From Impatiens glandulifera (taxonomy: Eukaryota; Streptophyta; Magnoliopsida; Ericales; Balsaminaceae): a stretch of DNA of 64,000 nucleotides. Under the pieces are notes generated by a model. It worked only from the letters and a program-made list of their open reading frames with translations, ran no database searches and was not told the DNA's origin. A program made the translations under genes and the position numbers. Shown here in pieces: positions 50,321-63,704 of the stretch (its first letter is position 1; the number at the start of each line of letters is the position of its first letter). Location: positions 53,565,113-53,629,112 of the forward strand of contig NC_061866.1 in the NCBI RefSeq assembly GCF_907164915.1, read 5' to 3'.

Positions 50321-52400
50321 TGTAGACACCCCATTTTTACATCCTAGATACCTAATAAAAATGTCCGGATCGAAATAATACTAATGTTTGCTTATTGAAC
50401 CGGGAAAACAAAAATAGAAACACCTCGTGGAAAAACCGACCCAGAAAAGCTTAAAAGATAACGATCCAAAGGTCGAATTTCATAACGACTCTGTATTCCC
50501 AACCCGTGACATTTTTAGGTTGTACGTTTTGAAAAATCTTGAATTTTGAGTGTAATATTACTATTTGCAAATTTGTGCAGAAATTGCTCGAAAAGAAGGA
50601 AAACAAGAAAACGGGTCAACCGGAGTTAACCAGCCAACTAACGAGTCAACCCGGGTCAAAGAGGGATCAAGCACGTGTCAAGAAGAAGTGGAAAAGAGTA
50701 GACTGGTCTCCTAAAGTGGGAAAATCGGATTATTTGAAAAGTGGGTTATTTGAAAAGGGGATTATTGGAAAAGAAAATCAAGAATCCTTAAGTTTGAAGT
50801 CCTCATGGAGCTTCCGTTGGAACCCTAGACTTCATGAATTTATCCCGGCTTCAATACTGGATGAAATTCAATGATCTTGGATGTTTTGAAAAGAGAAATT
50901 AGTCCTCTTTCATATGGTATAGCCCAATCTCCCATTGGTGCCCTATATCTGGACGAAATCCGATCATGAGTGGAAGGTGTTCCTGGAAGGTTTAAACCAA
51001 ACACCATTTTACTTTAAAATTCGTAACTTGAGCTGTGGTCGATGATTTTGGGTGATTCAAGTTGGTTTGGAAATATTACTCATTTGCCTTTCCAATGGCA
51101 TTGTCCTTGAACCGTACTTCGACCTTTAAGCCCCTCTCACGATCAGTACAAGAGAGGCAATGCTACAAATACAAATTCTGGGAGCTAACCGAAGCTATGC
51201 TGCACTTCTAAAAATCATATCTTTTGAACCAACAATCCATCTTCATTGTGTGATCTACCGTTGGAAATCCCTTTAAATTGTCTTTCCAACGACACCAAAT
51301 AATTCTCCTAGTTCTCCGTAAAGCTCAGTCCAAGTCGCCTGCAGCGAAGGTGATGCGTGAACTGGCACGTTTCTGTGAGGCTAGTCTCCTGACTAACACG
51401 GACCATTTCGTGAGAAAAGGAGAACATGGAGATGTAGGCAAGAGTCTTGCCTTTCCAATGGTACCAACCTAATTGTGGGGAAAGCCCTGTGTACAAAATT
51501 ATGGGCTATTAAGTTATGAAAGTGAAAACCGCGGGATTGAATAGATTGAAATGGAGGGGTGATTTTAAAACATCGTAACTTTGGGTAGGAAGGTCCGTTT
51601 GGGTTGATTCAAGAGGGAGATCCACGTTCGTAATGTCAAGAATTGACCATAAAATTTTTACAATTTTTTGAGCAAAAACGAGGTCAGAAAGATTTATTTG
51701 AATGATGGTGCCAATAAAGGATAGGAAAAACAGGGATAAAGCTGAAATATATATATTTTTTTTCAAGCGTGCCCTTGATTTTAGGGCGTATTTCCAATTT
51801 AACCCTTGAAGTTAAGAGGGGCCGTTTTTCAGCTGAAGAGAAAAAAAATCAGTTCTTAAAGGGGACCGATCCATTAAGGGAGGGCAATTTTCAGAGCAGT
51901 TTTGAGTTTCTAGTGGAATGAGATCGGTAGTTCAGTTTTTGAAGAGAGAAAGAGAGGTTACTAAGTCGATTTTGTTAGTTCTAGCCAACTGAAGGGATTC
52001 CAGTGCTGTTCCGTCGATTAAGAAGCAAGATTCAATAGAGAAGGGAGAAGAAGCAATTGCAGCAAACTCATACGAAGAACTAACACAGATTCCGACCGAA
52101 GCTTCCGCGCTTTCAATTGATTTGATACTTCTGTTCATTTCATCGATTCTTTGCTAATCAGGTAACATCCTTATCCAATGTAGTCCTTAATTGATTGATT
52201 GGGGCATCGGTTATGAATACCGATGCCATTTGTTCATTAGAAAGTTAGATTGCAAGTTATTTCAACTATTTGATTGTTCTTCTTTTGTTCGACTGTGTTT
52301 CTTTCTGTGACTTGGATTGGTTATTGATTGAATACTTAGCTAATAGATGTTGAGCTAAGTTAGTCTGAAATTGGTTTAGGATAGACGCGTTATTCTTGAA
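50321..52400 (+). mobile_element. Ty3/gypsy-type LTR, 5' portion
   Basis: Begins TGTAGACACCCCATTTTT. This is the reverse complement of the right end of the 59539-62499 element (which gives TGTAGACACCTCATTTTT), so it marks an LTR edge. Later parts match too: the attcaagttggttt and ttgaaccaa...ggaaatc blocks, the cgtgcccttgattttagggc block, and the tttgctaatcaggtaac and gcatcggttatgaatac block at 52150-52230. The far LTR edge (…CGCATACA) is not seen here. Retroelement sequence follows. Confidence 0.7.
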
Positions 52401-52961
52401 TCCAAAGGAATTGTTTCTGCTTTATCAACCAATAGTAGAGGGGACCATCGACATAAATTCCGAAAGTAAGAAGAATCATATTTCATGGATGAACTTAGGG
52501 AGCTTTTCCGAGAGCCCCATACATCCCCGCGAAGTCAAAAGCTGTCAAGGAGCGCTCCAAGGCCATGCTCAATGGAAGCCGACCCTGATGTATTGATCAA
52601 TTCCGATTCTGACGATTCAAGTGAAAATGAAGAGATGGCACCCACATCTAAACAAGTTTCCAGATCCACCATGGCACTTGTCCTCGACATTGGGAAAACA
52701 ATAATTGAAGAGGTCATATCCGAGAAGTTCACCAAACAAGAGTTTTATTCTGTTGCTTCCTCTTCTTCTTCTTCATTCTTTTCCATCTTGTTAAAACTCC
52801 AGTTGATTCTCACTCTCCTACTCTTCTTTCATTTCTGAGTTGGATGTCGTTATTGAGGATTCTAGTGTCGATTTTAATGCAATGCATGATTCTTCTTTGA
52901 ATTCAAATGATGTGCTTTTCTGATAACAATTTTCCATTTGAAATGAAACGATTTTTAGAAA
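52401..52961 (+). mobile_element. Internal retroelement sequence before reverse transcriptase
   Basis: Contains a plus-strand frame with Ser/Asp-rich text (SDSDDSSENEEMAPTSKQVS). Placed between the LTR-like sequence and the RT, it is probably gag/protease-region remnant. No zinc knuckle or protease motif is visible. Confidence 0.35.
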
Positions 52962-53312
52962 ATGAAAACGAAGTTTTTTCCTGCGGATGGGACTATTGAA
53001 ATCAATTTGAATTCAGAAGAAGACCCACACATTGTCTTGAAAGGCCAAAGCCTAAATGAAAACGAGCATCATCGTCTAGTTGACCTGTTGAAGCTTAACA
53101 AAGACGTCTTTGCATGGTCTTATAAAGACATGCATGACATTGACCCCAAATTGTCCAACATCGTATTCCGTTGTACTTAGATGCCAAGCTTGTCAAGCAG
53201 AAGCTCCGGCATATGAAACCCGACATGGTCGACAAGATTAAGGAAGAGGTGCAGAAACAATTGGAAGCCGGCTTTCTGGATGTTGTTGAATATCCAGAAT
53301 GGGTCGCCAATG

Positions 53313-54591
53313 GGGAATAATGATAAATTTAAGACAGTGGTTGGAGCGATTTTTCAAATTTAGAACTCTCCTAATATTTTATCATTTATAGAACTCTCAT
53401 TTCCTTTTTTAATTATATTTAAAACTTCCACTAACGTCGTTAACTATTTACCATTAATTTGATTTTTTATTTATTTCTTTATTATTATTTAATCTAAATC
53501 TTTTATTTCTTTCTTTTCTTCATAAGAAAGGCGTCCACGCGCGATTCGGCAACCAACAAAGCGACCGACCTTCTTCTTCATCAGCGTCTTCTTCATCAAC
53601 TGTTTGCTTCCTTGCTTCCCTCATTGACGGGTCTTCTCCGTCATCTGTTTTTCTTATATCTGTATATTTTCTTCTTCGTCCATGTATTTTAGGTTTCATT
53701 ACTCTGCAAAATGAATGGGATCCCAAAAATGAATCTATTTGTATTTATAGTCCGACCCAAACCAAGTTCATTGATAACAAAATCAACTTTCTCCATTTTC
53801 TCATTATTTGTTAATTTCCCAGGAAGGCGGAGTAAGGTATGTTAATGTTTCTAGAACTGTAAGATGGGGATAGAGAACATTGTCCTGCGAAACGAATCCG
53901 ATCTTCCGTTTCATTGATCCGGTGAAAGGGCGTCCGTTGTAGGTAATAGTACCGGAGATTTTTCCGGCGAGGTAACGGCCGGAAAGTGTAGTGAGGAGTG
54001 TTGTTTTGCCGCTGCCGGATGGGCCAAGCATAGCCATGAGTTCGTCTGGTTTGACCATTCCTGTGACCTCGTTGAGTACGGTCTTGGTGGATTTCGGTGA
54101 AGAAGAGAGGTTAATTGTGTAGGCCACATCTTGAAACTGTAGAGAAATTGTAAATTAGTTTTGAAAATGTTTGAATTAGAAAAATAGTAAAGTAAAGATT
54201 GTACCTTTAGGGTGATTGGGCGAAGGGATGCTTTTAGAATTGGATGATCTAAATTGAGATCGGTTGTTTTTGGTAAAGGGGGTATTGGATTTGCATGGAT
54301 AAAGTAGGTTCCATTGTCGGTCGGATTGTTGTTGGGTTGGATGGGTGATGATATTGTTGAATGAGATAATTAATGTTAAATAATAATGAAGAAAGAAATA
54401 AAAGATTTAGGCTAAATAATAATAAAGAAATAAATAAAAAATCAAATTAATGTTAAATAGTTATCGACGTTAGTGGCAGTTTTAAATATAATTAAACAAA
54501 GAAAGAAGAGTTCTATAAATGGTAAAATATTAGGAGAGTCCTAAATTTGAAAAATCGCTCCAATCACAGTCTTAAATTTATCATTATTCCC
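53313..54591. mobile_element. Pack-MULE carrying ABCG transporter exons
   Basis: The left end GGGAATAATGATAAATTTAA and the right end (complement) share the same 20 bases. The inverted repeats continue for about 200 bp each (53313 to about 53520, and about 54385-54591). The 10-bp target duplication GTCGCCAATG is at 53303-53312 and 54592-54601; removing the element and one duplication rejoins the RT coding sequence at EWVAN|VVPVAKK. The interior is a captured host-gene segment rather than a transposase. Confidence 0.93.
53800..54215 (-). pseudogene. Captured ABCG half-transporter nucleotide-binding-domain exons
   Basis: Upstream exon text RPITLK has a GTACAATC donor at about 54206. An intron of about 70 bp follows, then an exon with FQDVAYTINL, VKPDELMAMLGPSGSGKTTL (Walker A), SGRYLAGKISGTITYNGRPF, KRKIGFVSQDNVLYPHLTVL (Q-loop) and ETLTY. 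This is the ABCG white/brown-complex subfamily (ABCG14/21-like). After ETLTY a small deletion shifts the frame away from LLRLPGKLT, and the signature motif, Walker B and membrane domain are absent. The intron is retained, so capture was from DNA. Confidence 0.88.
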
Positions 54592-57500
54592 GTCGCCAAT
54601 GTGGTCCCCGTGGCTAAGAAAGATGGAAAAGTCCGTGTGTGCGTGGACTACCGTGATCTCAACAAAGCTACCCCCAAAGATAATTTCTCACTCCCACACA
54701 TTGACGTGTTGGTTGACCACGCGGCTGGTCATGAGCTCCTATCATTCATGGTTGGTTTCTCAGGCTATAATCAAGTTTTGATGGCGTCTGAGGACAAAAA
54801 AAAGACTACATTTATCACTGAAGTTGGCACCTTCTGCTACCGTGTAATGCCTTTTGGGCTGAAGAACGCTGAACCACGTATTAGAGGGCGGCCACCACAA
54901 TTCTCCACGACATGATCCACAAGAAAGTCGAAGTCTACGTCGATGATATGATTGTCAAATCCAGGAATCGAGCGGGACACATTGTAAACCTAAAGAAGTT
55001 CCTTCAAAGGATTCGGAAATACCAACTTCGTTTAAATCCAAAGAAATGCACACATTCGGTGTCACTGCCGATAAGATGATGGGATTTCTAATTACTCAGA
55101 GAGGGCAGGGAGATTTATTTGAATGATGGTGCCAATAAAGGATAGGAAAAATAGGGATAAAGCTGAAATATATATTTTTTTTTCAAGCGTGCCCTTGATT
55201 TTAGGCGTATTTCCAATTTAACCCTTGAAGTTAAGAGGGGCCATTTTTCAGCTGAAGAGAAAAAAAATCAATTCTCAAAGGGAACCAATCCATTAAGGGA
55301 GGGCAGTTTTCAGAGCAGTTTTGAGTTTTCTAGTGGAAGGAGATCGGTAGTTCGGTTTTTGAAGAGAGAAAGAGAAGTTACTAAGTCGATTTTGAGAGTT
55401 CTAGCCAACTGAAGGGATTCTAGTGATGTTCCGTCGATTAATAAGTAGGATTCAATAGAGAAGGGAGAAGAAACAATTGCAGCAAACTCATACGAAGAAC
55501 TAGCGCAGATTCCGGCCGAAGCTTCTGCGCTTCCAATCGATTCGATACTTCTGTTCATTTCATCGCTTCTTTGCTAATCCTGTAACATCCTTATCCAATG
55601 TAGTCCTTGATTGATTGGGGCATCAGTTATGAATACCGATGTCATTTGTTCATTAGAAAGTTAGATTGCAGGTTATTTCAACTGTTTGATTGTTCTTCTT
55701 CTGTTCGAATGTGTTTCTTTCTGTGACTTGGATTGGTTATTGATTGAATACTTAGCTAATAGATGTTGAGTTAGGTTAGTCTGGAATTGGTTTAGGATAG
55801 ACACGTTGTTCTTGAATCCAAAGGAATTGTTTCTACTGAAATAAAAAAATACAGAAGAATGGAAGAACAGATCGCTTTCTTCGATCGATCTTCAAGTTGT
55901 TCTTCGATTGTTTGGTTGTAAGCGTGGTCTTAAAGTGTAGAATAGTTCTTTGTGGCGAGACGAATCGTCGTGGCTGGAGACTTCCCTATCCAGAGGCAGA
56001 AGATGTGCAGGACGTCGCATGTTCGAAGATCTTGCGATTTGGGGGAATAATCTGGATTCTGATCTTCGTTGGTCGAGTTTCTGTTGAGGCTGAGGAATTA
56101 AACAGGCGACGATGAAGATGAAGAATACCACAGAGATTCGTCGTATTGGGCGCTCGGGCGACGCGTTGCTTCAGAAGTTGTTGTTGCCGGAAATCGCCAT
56201 TGCCGGAAAAGTCGTCGGAGACAGGGGATATTTCGTTATATTCCCATTCCCCCAACTTTGTTGAGGGTTGAAAAGAAGCCTAGAGAAGTTCCTTCAAAGG
56301 ATTCGGAAATACCAACTTCGTTTAAATCCAAAGAAATGCACATTCGGTGTCACTGCCGGTAAGATGCTGGGATTTCTAATTACTCAGAGAGGGCAGAGAG
56401 ATTTATTTGAATGATGGTGCCAAAAAAGGATAGGAAAATAGGGATAAAGTTGAAATATATATATATTTTTTTTCAAGTGTGCCATTGATTTTAATGCGTA
56501 TTTCCAATTTAACCCATGAAGTTAAGAGAGGCCGTTTTTCAGATGAAGAGAAAAAAATCAATTCTTAAAGGGGACCGATCCATTAAGAGAGGGCAGTTTT
56601 CAAAGTAGTTTTGAGTTTTCTGGTGGAAGAAGATCGGTAGTTCGGTTTTTGAAGAGAGAAAGAGAGGTTACTAAGTCGATTTTGAGAGTTCTAGCCAACT
56701 GAAGGGATTCCAGTGTTGTTCCGTCGATTAAGAAGTAGGATTCAATAGAGAAGGGAGAAGAAGCAATTGCAGCAAACTCATACGAAGAATTAGTGCAGAT
56801 TCCGGCCGAAGCTTCCGCGCTTCCAATCGATTCGATACTTCTGTTCATTTCATCGCTTTTTTCTAATAAGGTAACATCCTTATCCAATGTAGTACTTAAT
56901 TGATTGATTGGGGCATCGGTTATGAATACCGATGCCATTTGTTCATTAGAAAGTTAGATTGCACGTTATTTCAACTGTTAGATTGTAGGTTATTTCAAAT
57001 GTTTGATTCTTCTTCTTCTGTTCGACTGTGTTTCTTTCTGTGACTTGGATTGGTTATTGATTGAATACTTAGCTAATAGATGTTGAGTTATGTTACTCTG
57101 GAATTGGTTTAGGATAGACGCGTTGTTCTTGAATCCAAAGGAATTGTTTCTGTTGAAATTAAAAAAAATACAGAAGAACGGAAGAACAAATTGCTTTTTC
57201 GATCGATCTTCAAGGTGTTCTTCGATTGTGTGGTTGTAAGAGTGGTCTCAAAGTGTAGAATAGTTCTTTGTGGCGAGACGAATCGTCGCGGCTGAAGGCT
57301 TCGCTATCCAGAGGCAGGAGAGGTGCAGGACGTCGCATGTTCGAAGATCTTGCGATTTGGGGGAATAATCTGGATTCTGATATTCATTGGTCGAGTTTCT
57401 GTTGAGGCTGAGGAATCGAACAGGCGACGATGAAGATGAAGAACACCACGGAGATTCGTCGTATTGGACGCTCGGGCGATGCGTTGCTTCAGAAGTTGTT

Positions 57501-59538
57501 GTTGCCGGAAATCGCCATTGCCGGAAAAGTTGCCGGAGACGGGGGATATTTCGTTATATTCCCATTCCCCCAACTTTGTTGAGGGTTGCAAAGAAGCCTA
57601 GAGAAGTTCCTTCAAAGGATTCGGAAATACCAACTTCGTTTAAATCCAAAGAAATGCACCTTCCGTGTCACTGCCGGTAACATGCTGGGATTTCTAATTA
57701 CTCAGAGATGACAGGGAGATTTATTTGAATAATGGTGCCAATAAAGGATTGAGAAAATAGGGATAAAGTTGTAATATATATATATATATATATATTTTAA
57801 GCATGCCCTTGATTTTAGGGCGTATTTCCAATTTAACCCTTGAAGTTAAGAGGGGCCGTTTTTCAGATGAAGAGAAAAAAAATCAATTCTTAAAGGGGAC
57901 CGATCCATTAAGGGAGGGCAGTTTTCAGATCAGTTTTGAGTTTTCTAGTGGAATGAGATCGGTAGTTCGGTTTTTGAAGAGAGAAAGAGAGGTTACTAAG
58001 TCGATTTTGAGAGTTCTAGCCAACTAAAGGGTTTCCAGTGCCGTTCCATCGATTAAGAAGTAGGATTCAATAGAGAAGAGAGAAGAAGCAATTCCAGCAA
58101 ACTCATACGAAGAACTAGCACAGATTCCGGCCGAAGCTTCCGCGCTTCCAATCGATTCGATACTTCTGTTCATTTCATCGCTTCTTTGCTCATCAGGTAA
58201 CATCCTTATCTAATGTAGTCCTTAATTGATTGATTGGGGCATCGGTTATGAATACCGATGCCATTTGTTCATTAGAAAGTTAGATTGCAGATTATTTCAA
58301 CTGTTTGATTGTTCTTCTTCTGTTCGACTGTGTTTCTTTCTGTGACTTGGATTGGTTATTGATTGAATACTTAGTTAATAGATGTTGAGTTAGGTTTGTC
58401 TGAAATTGGTTTAGGATAGACGCGTTGTTTTTGAATCCAAAGGAATTGTTTCTGCTGAAATAAAAAAAATACAGAAGAACAGATCGCTTTCTTCGATCGA
58501 TTTTCAAGGTGTTCTTTGATTGTGTGGTTGTAAGCCTGGTCTCAAAGTGTAGAATAGTTCTTTGTGGCGAGACAAATCGTCGCGGCTGGAGACTTCGCTA
58601 TCCAGAGGCAGAAGAGGTGCAGGACGTCGCATGTTCGAAGATCTTGCGGTTTGGGGGAATAATCTGGATTCTGATCTTCCTTGGTCGAGTTTCTGTTGAG
58701 GCTGAGGAATCGAACAGGCGAAGATGAAGATGAAGAACACCACGGAGATTCGTCGTATTGGGCGCTCGGGCGACGCGTTGCTTCAGAAGTTGTTGTTGTC
58801 GGAAATCGCCATTGCCGGAAAAGTCGTCGGAGACAGGGGATATTTCGTTATATTCCCATTCTCCCAACTTTGTTGAGGGTTGCAAAGAAGTCTATAGAAG
58901 TTCCTTCAAAGGATTTGGAAATACCAACTTCGTTTAAATCCAAAGAAATGCACCTTCGGTGTCACTGCCGGTAAAATGCTGGGATTTCTAATTACTCAGA
59001 GAGGGTAGGGAGATTTATTTGAATGATGGTGCCAATAAAGGATAGGAAAAACAAGGATAAAGTTGAAATATATATTTTTTTTCAAGCGTGCCCTTGATTT
59101 TAAGGCGTATTTCCAATTTAACCCTTAAAGTTAAGAGGGACCGTTTTTCAGCTGAAGAGAAAAAAAATCAATTCTTAAAGGGGACCGATCCATTAAGGAG
59201 GGCAGTTTTTAGAGTAGTTTTGAGTTTTCTAGTGGAAGGAGATCGGTAGTTCGGTTTTTGAAGAGAGAAAGAGAGGTTACTAAGTCGATTTTGAGAGTAT
59301 TAGCCAACTAAAGGGATTCCAGTGTTGTTTCGTCGATTAAGAAGTAGGATTCAATAGAGAAGGGAGAAGAAGCAATTGCAGCAAACTCATACGAAGAACT
59401 AGCGCAGATTCCGACCGAAGCTTCCGCGCTTCAATCGATTCGATACTTCTGTTCATTTCATCGCTTCTTTGTTAATCAGGTAACATCCTTATCCAATGTA
59501 GTCCTTAATTGATTTATTGGGGCATCGGTTATGAATAC

Positions 59539-62499
59539 TGTATGCGTTCATTTTCGTTCCCTTCCGTTTTCTGGCGTGTGTGCCCCCTTTTTTTTAATTG
59601 GCACACGCTCCCTTTTTTCGAATTGAATTGGCCCGTACAGGTTTTAAATCGAATACACTCGTTAATGTATCGATCTAATTGACTTAAGAGTCGCCACTTT
59701 AGTTTTACTTCTCAAAGAAACTAAAAAAAAGAAAATTAGAGATTCATTTTAAGAGTCCGGTGTTTGGTTACGTATTAGGAAAGGGCATACGGTGTTATGT
59801 CCTATACGTCTGTCTTTACAGATAGTCTCTACTCCTAAGTAATTGGCCATATGATGTTTGAAGAATTATTACGTTTTCGTTCTGAGTTCAGAACTCTTTT
59901 GCTTGTGTGAGAAAATCTTAATCATTTTGCAAGGGACTAGTTCTATTCATGTGGTATTTGACAAGGATAAGGCATTGAAAAGTATTAAAAAACATTGAAA
60001 GGCATCAAAGAGCATTGCAAGGCATAGAGCAACTTTGTCAAAGTAAAACGAGAATCAGAATTTCCGAGAAAGATCAAATGAGGATAGATGAGGAGAATAA
60101 CAACTCGATTGGAGGACTGAAATTTTATTCTTTTGCTCAAAGGAGAGAAGAGAATGGATTAACTTAAGGGCCCGAGTGTTTCCCAGTTTAAAATTTTCAA
60201 AGTTAAAGAGAACTCCGAACACAACACATTAAAATGAGTCATTTTCATAAATAATTCCCAAAATTCCAAAAAAATTCATATGATAGTCAAAAATATTATT
60301 AAAAGCTTACAGGAATCGAGTTTGGAATTTTTGGAGCTACAGAACCCCCGATATGACACTGCAAAGATAGACATTTTTCCTAACGGGCCCTAAATATTCC
60401 GGGAAAAAATATTTTTGAAGAAAATAATATTTTGGAGTTTCTGGGAAAATTTGAGAAAGTTTGAAAGTGGTTTGAATGTTAGAATGATCATTTTAAGATG
60501 GTTTGTTAAAATTGGGAAACAAACAGGACCTAAGTTTATTTTTTTTTATTTTTTTTTTTAAGTTTTAAATTAAAATAAAAGGAAAAGAAAGTTTAGGGGT
60601 CCAATTAAAACATCAGGAAGAGATCAGAGACTACTTTAATTTCGAATTAATAAATTAATTCGAAATTAAAGTTCTCAGGGACCTCTTTGTAACTTCAACA
60701 GAAGTTGGGGAAATCAAAATAAAAGAAAAGAAAATGAAGCAGTCGTCGGCCTTCTCTCTGTCTCCGGCGAGGGCAATTTCCGGTCAGGGACGATTCCCAG
60801 CGAGCCCTCCGCCTACAGCGAACCTCCGTTCGAGGAAGCTATCGCCATGACCGACACGATTCGTCTAGAGCTCCGACTGCTCCCACGGTGACTCGTCGTC
60901 GCGTCTGAACCAATCACTAAATCCTAGACAGTTAGATGAAAACTTCTCCACTAAGCCTCAACAGCTCGTCTGCACATCAAGATCATCATCCGACGACTGG
61001 AGAAAGGATCCCGATTGAAGAACAACAGGAAGAAGACGATCCACCCGTTATTCTTTTCAGCCAAATGAAAACGAAAGAAGACAGTTCGTCTGTTCTTCCT
61101 TTTAACAGATGAACTTTCACAGTTTCATCAACACACGTCTACAGTTTTCGAATAAAGCCTATCATAATCATGCCCTAAAATTACACTAGATTCTAACAAA
61201 CCTAATCAAGACTAATCCTAAACTAAACCAGTTCAGATACTTCTAATTCAAATCTCCAGCAAACAACAATGTACAACATAACGATTAGGAATCTAATTAA
61301 CAGAGCAGACGTAATCTATAATCACAATCTTATCAAATAATTGCATCGGTGTACAAAACCGATGCTTCATTCATCATATAAAAATCGGCATTAGTTCATT
61401 GATTACCTGAATAGCAGAGAATCGATGAAATGAACAGAAGAATCAGAATCTGCGCTAGTTCTTCGTATGAGTCTGCTGAAACTACCTCTTCTTCTGTAGA
61501 CTTCTAATACTATCTCCTGATCTTCCCACGCGACACACGAGGCCAGGAATCACAGTACGTTCACGATTAAATCGTTGGTTTGTTCTTCGCCGTGTAGTCG
61601 CAGCATAATCACAAGTAGTAGACAGGTTTTGATCTTGTCCTCTTTCTTTGACTGAGAAAGGAATCGAATCTCCTCTTAGATGATCCCATTCTCTCTCTCC
61701 AGAACTGGATTGGAACTGAAAACTGAACAACCTCCGATCTCAAACTGAAAAAAAACTTCCCCCCCTTTCTGAAAACTGCCTCCTCTTTCTTCTTAACTCA
61801 TCGGTCTCCTCCTTCTTTTGCACAGGGGCCTATTTGAAATTTTTGGAAAAATTCGAGGGCACGCTCGTAATAAAGAAAATATATACATATTATTTTTTTT
61901 TTCCAGTTTTTTTTCTTTATTTGCACCTTCACACTAAATGAATCACCCCGATCGCATCATTGATCCAATGGCTCTGAAATATTTATGACAAATTCCCAAC
62001 ATAATAAGGATGAACCTCCTTTTTGAATCAGCTCAAATAGTCATTCGTATCTTGAGTTATGATTTTTCAAAGCCTTCAGCTATTTATCCCTTCGGTTCTT
62101 GTACCAGCTTCACTACGGGCGATCTGGGATGAGTTATGCAACTAATTGGGAGAAATACTTGATATCATTGGAGAGCTGATTCAAAGAGATTTCCAACAGT
62201 ATCTCGTTCATTCTAAATGGATCATTGGTTCAAAAGTTATGATGCTTAGAAGTGTGGCATAGTTTCAACTAGCTCCCAGGATTTGAATCGGTAGAACTTC
62301 TTTCCTTGTACAGATCGAATGAGGACCTTAACCTTCGAATCACGGTTCGAGAACGGTACCACTGAAAAGATATGCGAGTTATCTTTCCAACCCAACTTGA
62401 ATTATTCAAAACCATCAAGCACATATCAAGTTACATGAGTATTATTTCGGGCCGGGTTTTTTTATTAGGTATCTAGGGTGTAAAAATGAGGTGTCTACA
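59539..62499 (-). mobile_element. Solo-LTR-like element, 2961 bp, inserted in the array
   Basis: Starts TGTATGCG and ends TGTCTACA, the TG...CA form of an LTR. Flanked by AATAC at 59534-59538 and 62500-62504, a perfect 5-bp target duplication. Sister units have the uninterrupted atgaataccgatgcc. In minus orientation it begins TGTAGACACC like the LTR at 50321 and carries the same ctattcaggtaat and accgatgc blocks (about 61330-61410), so it belongs to a related family. No internal coding region or second LTR is seen, fitting a solo LTR. Confidence 0.85.
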
Positions 62500-63216
62500 A
62501 ATACCGATGCCATTTGTTCATTAGAAAGTTAGATTGCAGGTTATTTCAACTGTTAGATTGTAGGTTATTTCAACTGTTTGATTGTTCTTCTTTTGTTTCA
62601 CTGTGTTTCTTTCTGTGACTTGTATTGGTTATTAATTAAATACTTAGATAATTGGTTTAGGATAGACGCGTTGTTCTTGAATCCAAAGGAATTGTTTCTG
62701 CTGAAATAAAAAAAAATACAGAAGAACGGAAGAACATATTGCTTTCTTCGATCGATCTTCAAGGAGTTCTTCGATTGTGTGGTTGTAATCGTGGTCTCAA
62801 AGTGTAGAATAGTTCTTTGTGGGAGACGAATCGTCGCGGCTGGAGACTTCGCTATCCAGAGGCAGAAGAGGTGCAAGACGTCACATGTTCGAAGATTTTG
62901 CGATTTGGGGGAATAATATGGATTCTGATCTTCGTTGGTCGAGTTTCTGTTGAGGCTGAGGAATCGAACAGGCGACGATGAAGATGAAGAACACCACGGA
63001 GATTCGTCGTATTGGACGCTCGGGCGATGCGTTGCTTTAGAAGTTGTTGTTGCCGGAAATCGTCATTGCCGGAAAAGTCGCCGGAGACAGGGGATATTTC
63101 GTTATATTCCCATTTCCCCAACTTTGTTGAGGGTTGCAAAGAAGCCTAGAGAAGTTCCTTCAAAGGATTCGGAAATACCAACTTCGTTTAAATCCAAAGA
63201 AATGCACCTTCCGTGT

Positions 63217-63704
63217 AAGGATGGCAATTTGAAACCGTCCTGCGAAAACCGAACCGAATTGCCCCGTTTGGGACGGTTTTTCCCCGAAACCGAACGAGCA
63301 TGGGGCGGGGATGGTATTTGTGTCCCCCGCCCCGCCCCGATTTCACCCCGTTTTCACCCCGATTCTGCCCCGAATACCATAAACATAATTAAATATATTA
63401 AATCATCAATATATTTATTTATTTACTATATTTTATAAGAGTATTAAAATTATTTCTTTATAATAATATAAAATTTTAATATATTACAATATATATTATA
63501 TTAAAAAATTGGTTTATATAATTTTATTGTATAATAATTATTTATTTATTTTAAATAAAAATTATTATTGGTGCCCCGCGGGATTCCCCGAAACCGAAAA
63601 AACCCGAACGGGGCGGGGATGGTATTAAAAAAATCCCCGAAATTAAAACGGGGCGGGGATGGTAATTGCATTCCCCGCCCCGAACCGCCCCATTGCCATC
63701 CCTA
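63217..63704. mobile_element. MULE-type GC-island MITE, 488 bp
   Basis: Ends AAGGATGGCAAT and (complement) TAGGGATGGCAAT, with 9-bp duplications CTTCCGTGT at 63208-63216 and 63705-63713. The paralogous unit near 57655 has the uninterrupted caccttccgtgtcactgcc. GC-rich ends (gccccgtttgggac, cggggcggggatgg) enclose an AT core. A diverged relative is at 37300-37766. The 9-bp duplication points to Mutator-type mobilisation. Confidence 0.9.

Larger units (their letters stand above)
52962..55100 (+). pseudogene. Ty3/gypsy reverse transcriptase, broken and split by a Pack-MULE
   Basis: The first part (52962-53312) holds the RT entry region: DVFAWSYKDMHDIDP, then after a frameshift KIKEEVQKQLEAGFLDVVEY. 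The second part (from 54602) continues with VPVAKKDGKVRVCVDYRDLN, FSGYNQ, TFCYRVMPFGLKNA and, after a further frameshift, the catalytic-site text VEVYVDDMIVKSRN and LRLNPKKC. The order and spacing match plant Ty3/gypsy RT. At least two frameshifts, an in-frame stop near 54880 and the 1.28-kb insertion make it inactive. It ends near 55090, where the sequence jumps into LTR-derived DNA; RNase H and integrase are missing. Confidence 0.88.
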
